Positions 55,955 through 64,000 of a stretch of DNA of 64,000 nt are shown piece by piece. The translations under genes and the position numbers were made by a program. This stretch comes from Zhengitettix transpicula (Eukaryota; Arthropoda; Insecta; Orthoptera; Tetrigidae): positions 14,203,001 to 14,267,000 of the forward strand of contig CM073593.1 in the NCBI GenBank assembly GCA_037074705.1. The letters run 5' to 3'. The notes under the pieces were generated by a model. That model had not been told where the DNA came from, ran no database searches, and saw nothing but the letters and a program-made list of their open reading frames with translations. Position 1 is the first letter of the stretch. The number at the start of each line of letters is the position of its first letter.

Positions 55955-56115
55955 TCAACGGACAAGGCAGAAAAACCTTGTCTCTAATTTTTTTGCTTGA
56001 TTTATTTACAAAAGTATTCTGCCTGAAGAGGTCCTAACGTAGTACGAAACGTCGGCCTATTTTTTCATGTTCACAAACTTAATTTTTGACTCTAGGCTGT
56101 ATATTTATTCATTTA
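55955..56115 (+). mobile_element. PLE-derived tail with hairpin and hammerhead-like motif
   Basis: The hairpin CAAGGCAGAAAAACCTTG (55963-55980) is followed 40-odd bases later by CTGAAGA (56023-56029), GGTCCTAACGTAGTAC and GAAACGTC (56046-56053), so both catalytic boxes are intact. Stem II is weakened. Downstream TTTTTGACTCTAGGC is the usual tail word. Only the plus half is present. Confidence 0.62.
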
Positions 56116-56849
56116 CACATAAAAGCTCATTATGTTATTCAGAGCTGGAGGATTCGTTTATACTAAATTGATCAATCAAAAACTTCTTGAAGAACCTGAT
56201 GGAAAGAGTTTCAGATGCTAATTTTTTTGGTTAGTTTTCAAACGTTACATTAAAAATGGTAAAAGAATTTTAACCGTAATGTCCTGATTTATAATTATTT
56301 TAAGTCTATTTATAAAGAACTTAGTATCGAATTCGGGTATTTTGGTATGTAGTTTAAAATGTTGCCATTTTATTCGGATTAAATCGTCGAATCTATTTCA
56401 CCAATGGCCTACAACGTTTTTCATTTTGAGTATGTATCACAATAATAAATGTACATATCTGTTGAACTTTCTGAGCGCTCTAAAGAAAATAACTAATATT
56501 TCGTATAGTATTGTAGAAAGGCTGAAACTACTTACAAGTTTCAAATGAAATCTAGTTTTGTAAATGAATCTATATAAATCCAACTTAAAAAAACTGCCCA
56601 TGTAAATGCATAATAAAAAAGTAAAATGTAAAAAATAAGGAAATTTTTATGTGTTAATGGTGGATATTTCTGCAAACGTGTTCAAATTTCTATTGTTTTC
56701 ATGACAATTTTTCGATTGTATTTGCTCTTTCATGTCTATATCGCAGGGAAAAAAGTTAAAGCGTTTTATTTATTGAAAAAAAAGTTAGCATCCACTTCAG
56801 ATGATTATGAATGGCAATCTATGAAACATTTTAGATTTGCTTGGATGTA
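56116..56849. other. AT-rich spacer
   Basis: Nothing supported. Confidence 0.4.
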
Positions 56850-57420
56850 ATAAAGAGGCGATCCGTTGGGAGCTAATATTCGTCCGCCATCCATGATGAT
56901 CGCAATTCCAGTTTGTAAGCACTCTTCGTCGCCTGTGTGCTCCATCTAGCCAGAGATAGCCCTCAATGGAAGTGGTTATTTTTTAATTGTCTGCGCAAAA
57001 TGGGATTTTTAATGATTTTTGACGCCGCGCCTAAATTGCGCGTGCGATAGGAATTTCCCTGTCCGGGGCTGTTGCGTCCCCCAACCTCCCTCCCCCACTC
57101 CACTCATGCTCCTAACCCAACAACAAACATGGCGAAGAGACCATAACTCACGCGCGCCCATTGTCCGGGAGAAAACATGTGCTGCCATTGTTGCGTTAGT
57201 GGCGGAGACAAAGAACGCCGCTGTGGATTAATAGCTTTGCTCTCTGGAGCTCCTGGCTTCGAACACTCCGCAGGGCGTCCTCGTACTAACAAGACATTCA
57301 TCAATGGGTCTGAATAACCTCCACCCTCAGAGAAGGAGAGAAAACTTCTTGAATCAGCCAGGCCCTCTCCGTCCTCTGGTTCAGGCCACACGTATAAGAG
57401 GGATTCTCGTTTAGGAATAG
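56850..57420. promoter_or_regulatory. GC-elevated island, candidate regulatory DNA
   Basis: Complex, GC-richer, unique block with CCGCGCCTAAATTGCGCGTG, CTCACGCGCGCCCATTG and GTGGCGGAGACAAAGAACG. Frames on both strands (70 and 95 codons) overlap each other and begin without good context, so coding is not supported. Among the best candidates for a conserved noncoding element here. Confidence 0.32.
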
Positions 57421-57439
57421 AAGGATCAGGTTTCGAAGC

Positions 57440-57545
57440 TATTCGGATAATAACTAAGAAAATTGATAATCAATAAGAAAAATAGACTATAAATACAAAG
57501 ACAATTAACGTTTTGACTTGAATGTAGTCTTCATCAAACTGTTTT
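57440..57545 (-). other. Degraded hammerhead-like PLE tail
   Basis: Minus strand: TTGATGA (57531-57537), stem AGACTACATTCAAGTC, then AAAACGTT (57507-57514) and an AT-rich tail with TTTGTATTTATAGTC. Each box has one change from CTGANGA and GAAACGTY. Confidence 0.45.
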
Positions 57546-57780
57546 AAAATTTATTTAGTTTATAAAGTCCTATATTGAGTTGAAACGTAACGGTATAAAT
57601 AATTTAATTCATTTTAATGTGTTTGAATTTTTGGTCGATTTTTTTGTTATGAAATATGAAATTATTACTGGCGTGATTTTATCACATAAAGAAATATTTA
57701 ATTAAGTAAGTATATTGTAGTAATTGGTAATTAAGACATTGTTCTAATTGCAAAGTTGAATTGTAGAGGACTCATTATTA

Positions 57781-58620
57781 GTGGATATAGAGCGGACGCC
57801 GCAACAAACCGGCAAGGCAAAGAAAACATTGTTGATCAGTCGAGAAGGTTCTACGCGCTCAAAAACTTACGAGACGAACGAACAGTCAGGAAATGTTCAG
57901 TCGGGCAGTAGGCAGCGAGGAGAAAAGACCAAAATTCCAAGTCATGAAAATTTGAACAGATATCAGTCGGGCAGCAGACAGCGAATAGATCAGACGAAAA
58001 GTTTTACAGTCGGCAGTCAGAACGAAAGAATGTGGTCCAGTCACAAACATGCTTTCAAATATTAAAAAGTAAAGCAATATTCAGTCGGGAAGGAGACAGA
58101 GCAACTAGTGTGTATTCGGTGGTCGAGCGTAGATTCATCATGCTGGCCATAGACAAACCAACGAAGTCCATTTTCAACTAAAGTCATGAGATCTACAAAT
58201 CCAGGTTGCAGTAAAGCATCGAGAACCAACCAATTTGTGTTAAACCAACTAACAAACAACGCCAATTAGAATCTGTGAGAACTTAGAATCAGTGATGTCC
58301 CCAAAATTGTGCACGAAAAACTAAAAATGAGACCTGGGTGGCCTAAGTAGAGAAAAACTTTAAAATCATTTGTAAACCGTGTTTAAAAGATAAAAGTCAG
58401 ATCGTTCTTTAATTATTTAATTATCGATAAAATGAGATTCTTAATTCTTAATAAAATTATAATTGTTTAAATTCAATCTTTAGTATTATTTCTTCCGCAA
58501 CAAATTTCGTCTATGTTCAGACGCATTGATTTCCATAAAAAGTAAATGTAATTTTGATTATATAAATTCTGCCATTTATCAAACCTAGTTCAAGACCCTG
58601 AGATCCCAAATATTTTATGT
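57781..58620 (+). mobile_element. LTR-like fragment with internal short repeats
   Basis: Late blocks (AGAATCAGTGATG, TTTGTAAACCGTG, AAAGTCAGATCGTTC, ACCCTGAGATCCCAAA) parallel LTR family L in order. The front part carries a recurring CAGTCGGGCAG-like unit at about 57899, 57965, 58009 and 58081 with AGACAGCGA-type endings. A 94-codon frame over these units starts with GTG, not ATG, and reads QSGSRQR twice, an effect of the DNA repeat. I do not call it a gene. Confidence 0.42.
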
Positions 58621-59102
58621 ATTTTATACTTGTTTTAAAATTGTTAATAAATCTTGTTTAATAGTTTTCACTTAAGTTCTTTTATTTAGAAACGCCACAT
58701 TCATATTATTATATTTAAATATTACAATATTTTATTCAAGGCATATTAGTGAGCAATATTGTTATATTCATGTAATGTTAAATAAATATCACTATTGGAA
58801 ACATGGCCTCCGCGCGTGTTACAAGTAAAATTTCAAAGATACATGAATACGAAATTTTTAGTCCAAGTAATTGTATAATTGCAATATTTTAATTTTTTTT
58901 TTCAGTTTAAACTATTATGTGATTGATTACCTTCATGTCTGGTATTCAAATAAAATCCAACATATTTTAATACCGATAGTTTTATTGATCTAGCATATAT
59001 TATTTAGTCACGAATGTCTGTGTGCTCATCTCTATCTAAAAATGCAGTAATGTGCTTACGATAGTTAATATATAACACATTTTGTTTAGAAACACAATAC
59101 TT
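58621..59102. other. AT-rich spacer
   Basis: Nothing supported. Confidence 0.4.
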
Positions 59103-59455
59103 GAGGGTAATTCATATTTTGTCCTTTAACAGCATAGGAAGAGATTGATTTTTTTAGATATAGGCTTCAAGAGGGTGACCAACATGTGACCTCTTCCCTT
59201 TAACACGAAGGGTAGACAAGGAAGATGAGGAAGGAAAGAACAAGATTGCCAAAGGTTAAAGATCCAACCCGGCATTTGCCTAAATGTGATGAAAACAATA
59301 TAAAATCTGCATGGGGTATTTTGTGCTCTCGGGCATTTGCGCCACGTCTTTCCGATGACTGGATCTGTGTTTTCTGGGATCATTCTGTATTCCCGTCTCC
59401 GTGCCTCAACCAGGATTTGAGGCAGGTGGCCGACTGTTCCAATACGACAACAGTT
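59103..59455 (-). mobile_element. R1-family retroposon, copy E, diverged
   Basis: GAGGGTAATTCATATT, TTTAACAGCATAGGAAGAGA, CGGCATTTGCCTAAATGTGA, AAATCTGCATGGGG, CGCCACGTCTTTCCGATGAC, CCGTGCCTCAACC and GAGGCAGGTGGCCGACTGTT follow the R1 block order with many substitutions and a small internal insertion near 59150-59200. A 128-codon frame (59225-59611) runs through it and past its end without a domain. Confidence 0.7.
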
Positions 59456-59887
59456 TCCTCATGGGACACTGTAGCATACACCTACACTGTTGACGTTGTG
59501 GCTTCTGATTGGTACTCGGTCATTGACCTGATTTGGCTGGTTGAGTTATGCTCGTATTTTTCTATACAACTCACTCGACCGCTACATAAAAGTTTCACGT
59601 CAAAACGATAAAAAGCTTAGGAAAGAGACGGCGTCAATGTTAATGTGACAGGAGAAGCGAAATGTCGTTAAATTGTCTTATTCTGAATGAGAAAGAAACA
59701 TTTTAAATGAACATACATGCATTATTTAAACATACGAATGTTACGGAATGAATTTCTTGTTTGATTAATTAATTGTTTGAAGGCGCCATTTTTTCTGTAA
59801 TTTATACCAATTTCGGATGGCTGACTTTACTTTTGCGTGCTGATTTTCTTTTGATCAATTTTCAACAGTCGTAATCTGAAAATTCTT
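59456..59887. other. Spacer
   Basis: Nothing recognised. Confidence 0.35.
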
Positions 59888-60165
59888 CTTTTTTTTTAGG
59901 GCAACAGGCTACATGAGGGTAATCCACTTAAGGCAACTCCCCTTTAATAGCATAGGAAGGGATTTGAAAGGGGGGATGCGGAAGGGTAGAGGAAGGTAGC
60001 CAAGGGTTAAGTAGGGCCCCCGGGCTATAGTTTAAGGATCCTACCCGTCATTCGCCTAAAGAAATGCAGGGAAAACCCTAGAAAAATCTGCATCAGGTAG
60101 GTCGGGCATTGGGTACTTGTCCCACGCCCTTCCGATAGCTGGAGAGCAGTTTGCTACCAATATGT
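59888..60165 (-). mobile_element. R1-family retroposon, copy D, 5'-truncated
   Basis: A T-run, then AGGGCAACAGGCTACATGAG, CCTTTAATAGCATAGGAAGG, GGATCCTACCCGTCATTCGC, CTGCATCAGGTAGGTCGGGC and GTCCCACGCCCTTCCGATAG. It stops near 60160, before the GGCAGCTGGCCGACTATTCC block: a 5' truncation typical of retroposons. Confidence 0.82.
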
Positions 60166-61401
60166 ATTCGGTAGCGGGACAAATAATTTCTGAGAATAAA
60201 TCACATCCAGTGCACATAGAGGAATACTAAATTTGAATAAAGTGCAAGTGGTTTTGTACACTTAATTTAGTAAATTGGTTCAGAGTATCCAACTTTTTAA
60301 CGAATCCTCATTTATTTGTTGAAAAGTATTCATAATTCTCTAATTACCATTTCCCTATTAGATTTTGTTGTAGATGCTATAGATATAGTCGTATCTCGAA
60401 TTTTTAATCACGTATCGTTCGAAAAAAAATTACCATTACAATGCTTTCTCTATGGTCAAGTACACATACCAAGACTTTTCTAATTGTCAATAATTTTACT
60501 TCCTCCTATGCGATGTTAAAAACAATGGTAAGTGTCAAGGTGTGATATATGAATATACAACCAAGTTAATGATTTGAAAACGGAATGTTTTCAGCCACGA
60601 AAGCTTTAATGCAAATATGTCGTTGAAAGCAACGTTCCCTAAGGAAGATGACGTCTGGACTTAACAACCCCATGATTGCGTCAATATAGGAATATCCCCT
60701 CATTCAACCAGAAAACTGAAAACTAAAGCCAAAAATACTCCACGATCGAACATAAACCTAGTGATTGTCAATGTCTCATCATCAATTGCTCCATATCCAG
60801 ATCTTTCAAACAAACTCGTAAAAAATAATTGGTTTCGTGCTGCTAATGGACTCTACCTAGTCCATGTGAAATAAACTCTGTGACTCCAATACTCAATAAC
60901 ATCCCAATTGTACAATATTCGGATAAACCGTAAAAAATAACTATTATTAAGTTCCTTGTGTTGATTTCCTCTAAAATTTGTTGGTATAAGCCAACGAAAT
61001 ATAACAGCACTTGGGAATCAGTAGGCGGAAAAATTGTGCCCCTTGTCTTCGTCTTTCAACGTCAAAACTTTCTGTTTTGGGGTAAAGTAGTTTTTGTTGT
61101 TACAAACAGGAAGCCGGATCGTAAATGCGAATACCTGCTTTGGTTCAAACGTCGGCCGAGTAGTTTACCTTAAAAAGAAAATGATGCCTCGTCCAAATGG
61201 AGGCCATTAGCAAAGTATTTCTCAGAAACATATTTTTACAAGTGACGATAACAGTCCTTCGTCTAAATGATTACTTAGTCCGGGTTTTTCGTACCCTTAA
61301 CAGCTTTATGTCAAGTGCAGGATCCTCAATAATGGATTCTACGATTATGTGTTACTCTGATATATGCTGATAATCCGAGTACATCATGTTTTATTTTTAT
61401 C
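60166..61401. other. Spacer
   Basis: No supported feature; the 71-codon frame at 60958-61173 has no domain. Confidence 0.35.
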
Positions 61402-62327
61402 CTAGCTGAGTGACGGCGTTGCCCGCGTATTTATTTCTATAAGGCCGGAAAAGTATTTAATTCGATATTAATCACTTGATCAACACGTGATCAACCGGCG
61501 TCGAGATGGTCACATTTTTGAACATTTACATTCAACGTCCCGTACCACAGCTACCCCGACGGAAGATTAATTTAATCATAACCGGTACAATAGGAGTCAA
61601 ACTTGCTACTGGTACACTGTGAGAGCCTAAAACACTCCTTGTACCCAAGTGAAAAAATACTCACAGAAGAGAGTGACATATACTTCCGCCCCCTCCCATA
61701 CGGGTTATTCCATTGATAACTAGGCATTGACAGCTTCGAGAAAGAGACCACGAAAACTTTATTCGGCGTTAATAATAACCAATTTAGAATATTTTAAAAT
61801 TCCGCCGCTTCCACCCCCACACGTACTCTGGGTTTTATTCCCTAACAGAGTTATTTCTTGGGTCGTAAGTAACTTATGTACAAAGTTTGGTAGAAATTGC
61901 TTCCACGCGTTTAAGATTGCACTCGAAACATTTTTCAAGCCTTCCACCCTCACTCATGGGAGCTGAATTACAACATAACCGTCATGCTGATTGTCGGAAT
62001 GAAACTTAGCGACTTTCATAACTTCGGATTCGACACAATTTTTTTTCCCGACTATTTTTATGTAATGCCTCTCCGTGCCGCAAAGGGTGGAAATTGTACT
62101 CAAATAAGACGGGCAGTAACACTCTCAATCTTATTGAGCCCGAAATATAATTATTCGACGCAAAGATTGGCCTCTTTTCAATGTTATAAAAGTTTCACCA
62201 CCGTCTAATCCTGCCTCTATGGGTGGTAGTCTTAGGAATGTTTTTCTCCGTAAATCACGTTTTGTTGCAGTTTGTGCACGCGTTAAATGATAATAAAGAA
62301 TATACAAATTTCCTTTTATTATATAGA
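61402..62327. mobile_element. ACTAG/GTTGCCCG-type interspersed repeat, copy 3
   Basis: Starts CCTAGCTGAGTGACGGCGTT followed by GCCCGCG, and ends TCCTTTTATTATATAGAG near 62327. The interior shares with copy 1 the GGGTGGAAATTGTACTCAAA, ATTATTCGACGCAAAGATTG and TTTTTATGTAATGCCTC words, again as loosely repeated units. Short frames inside (60-80 codons) show no domain. Confidence 0.6.
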
Positions 62328-63438
62328 GTTATAGTTATTCCAAGTGCTTTGGTGACTTCCGGTGGCAGCGTTACATTGCTTATTCTACTTAATGGTAAAC
62401 TTAACTATTGATATAATAATATATACCAGAAATATAATATACTAAATTTTCTGTTGAAATTTATTATTTGGTTTATTTACCTCTCAAAAATATGGACACT
62501 TGTAGAATACGTCTACACATTCAGTCAAACAATTCCAAATATTAATCGTTTTATTTATAAATGAAAATTTACTGTGGTCATTTCTTTTACTATCGGTCCA
62601 AGTTCTCTATGCTTTTATGTCCCTCCAAGACGGTCAGCCCCTGAATTCTTTGGAAAGCAAGGTAATAAAGGTCAGGTTTCCAATTCGAAATCTTTTCAGT
62701 GCTCTAGTCCAACAGTATCGTTTGATCGTCAACCGAAACGCAGTCTACAATGTACCACATTTATAATTTATAAATATGGACCCCGTTCAAGTGTCTGTTC
62801 TCGAAATTCCTAATGAAATTAAATTTGTTGGAAGTTTGCATTTGCCAGAAAAATTCTATTGGCGTCATTTGTGAATCCAGTTTGAGCATTGCCTCGCCAG
62901 GAAGAGTTTGTACAACCCTTCCTGCCAGCAGTTAAAATGCGGTGAGCGGCGCCTCTAACGATCAGGTATTCGCCACCTGGTAGCACAGTTCATTAGCTTC
63001 GCGGCTATCAATAGGCAGCCTCTGTTAATATGTATTTATTTTAATTTTGAAACTCTGAATCCAGATACACCTGGCATGGTGCGAGAAATGAATGTTTATG
63101 ATACTTAAATCGAAGTACAACACCTAGAAATTCGGTAAAGAAATGATGTTGGAAAACTCTACGTCTAACATGCCACTAATCTTAATTACTTTGACTTAGT
63201 TTTTAACAACATGAACTTACCTGTAGAGAGCTTAAGAACATAACACGCGTTTTGATAACCTACGCATTAATAAATACTGTTATTATTATCGGTTTTCAGT
63301 TTTTATTATCAGAAAGGACGAGATGAAGATAGTTATATGAGATTCAGCAGTCCAATTGCAGATAAAAATTGAGATTATTTTGTTACGAACCTTCCGGACA
63401 TTCAAATTTCAGATTTAGTGTTAAGAAAGTACTTCTGA
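62328..63438. other. Spacer; complex patch at 62.88-63.01 kb
   Basis: The patch 62880-63010 (GGTGAGCGGCGCCTCTAACG; hairpin CAGGTATTCGCCACCTG at 62965-62981) stands out from AT-rich flanks and may be conserved noncoding DNA. Nothing else supported. Confidence 0.3.
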
Positions 63439-63630
63439 GCCGACCTTCTGTGGTGTAGCGACCAGCATCATCGCCTCTCATCACAGATGTCCCGTGTTGG
63501 AATCTCGGCATGGACATGCGTGTTTGTGGCCAGGAAAACGGGGGTTACGGAATGTGTCATGTAAGATAAGTCTGACATCCGTCCTAGTAAGTCTCAAAGG
63601 GCTACAGATCCAAGGCGAAAGAAAAATAAT
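63439..63630 (+). mobile_element. tRNA-derived SINE (family S1), degraded copy
   Basis: GTGGTGTAGCGACCAGCATC matches the A-box region and GTTGGAATCTCGGCATGGAC a worn B box. The body GTGTTTGTGGCC, then GGAATGTGTCATGTAAGATA, aligns with the 31.7 kb copy, with an internal deletion between them (the CTCTGACCAGGTGTC block is missing). No clear target duplication. Confidence 0.75.
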
Positions 63631-64000
63631 GTGCTACTAAAGCCAAAAAAGAAAAGTCAATACTCAGCTAGTGATTTCCTGAGCTCCTAATCGCCAACGG
63701 ATTGAAATGAAGACGTCATATTCATTTACTGGGAAACTTAGTTCAGATCATTATCCAGCCAGGTCCATAATGTAGTAATTTCATTCAATCGTCTGTTATG
63801 ATCATGCAAACTAGGATTCCTGCTCCAGAAATTTAAATATTTAAGCAGGAAAAAAGTTATTATTATAATATTATTATAATTTAAGGTTATTCAAAATGAA
63901 GGAGCATATTTCAAACATTTACTTCTTCCAAACTACAAATGATAGAAATATAATTCCAACATTCCTCGACTGAGAAAAGTTCAAAATTTTAATAGTCTGG
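63631..64000. other. AT-rich end of window
   Basis: Nothing supported. Confidence 0.4.

Noticed and set aside
57781..58065. 94-codon frame with QSGSRQR repeats
   Set aside because: Begins with GTG and reflects DNA repeats inside an LTR-like fragment, not a protein gene.
59225..59611. 128-codon plus-strand frame
   Set aside because: Runs antisense through R1 copy E and into flanking DNA; a by-product of the repeat.
1..64000. CRISPR array, bacterial operons or phage
   Set aside because: No regularly spaced direct repeats, no operon-like ORF runs; SINEs, LINE relics and microsatellites show a eukaryotic genome.

Overview
The window reads as intergenic or intronic DNA from a large, AT-rich, transposon-laden arthropod genome. 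An insect is most likely. A cockroach/termite-type (hemimetabolous) genome is my guess, from the tRNA-derived SINEs and the mix of old retroelements, but I cannot prove the taxon. I found no intact host protein-coding gene, rRNA, functional tRNA, operon or CRISPR array. The longest open frames (up to about 160 codons, many without an ATG start) have no recognisable domains. The clear coding-type signals are decayed retroelement pieces.

Layout. 0-7.4 kb: a decayed Jockey-like reverse transcriptase (1.9-2.7 kb, +), a long-TIR MITE-like element (3.31-3.69 kb), the C-terminus of a non-LTR ORF2 (5.1-5.6 kb, -) and a GIY-YIG nuclease remnant of a Penelope-like element (PLE; 5.85-6.08 kb, +). 7.8-9.3 kb: a PLE-derived inverted pair next to a solo-LTR-like element. 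11.2-14.5 kb: a short retroposon family (called R1 here) and two large foldback structures. 15-22 kb: a SINE, a reverse-oriented R1 copy, microsatellites and another PLE inverted repeat. 23.3-25.3 kb: a second copy of the same LTR, interrupted by R1, then a repeat starting with an ACTAG...GTTGCCCG motif. 29-33 kb: two more PLE inverted pairs and the best SINE, which has a target-site duplication. 39-41 kb: a CR1-type relic into which R1 has jumped, followed by a second ACTAG-type repeat. 42.6-58.6 kb: LTR-like pieces, PLE fragments, a second SINE family, a small foldback MITE and one candidate splice-bounded exon (51.05-51.10 kb). 59-63.6 kb: two R1 copies, a third ACTAG-type repeat and a third SINE copy.

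Between the repeats lie about a dozen patches of visibly higher GC and complexity (for example 0.46-1.1, 6.85-7.34, 16.6-17.0, 22.0-22.4, 27.6-27.9, 29.7-30.5, 37.9-38.5 and 56.85-57.4 kb). They have no convincing ORF and no second copy in the window. They are the best candidates for conserved regulatory DNA, perhaps around a developmental gene outside the window; that is inference.

The most interesting pattern is a recurring hammerhead-ribozyme-like module (CTGANGA, stem, GAAACGTY), often as opposed pairs in inverted repeats, sometimes with a conserved small hairpin between the halves. At least ten loci carry it. The best one (32.89-32.93 kb, - strand) keeps complementary stems I and II. PLEs are known to carry hammerhead motifs in their pseudo-LTRs, and a GIY-YIG relic is present here, so these are most simply PLE terminal remnants. 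The repeated inverted-pair form deserves checking as a possible non-autonomous, ribozyme-bearing foldback family.
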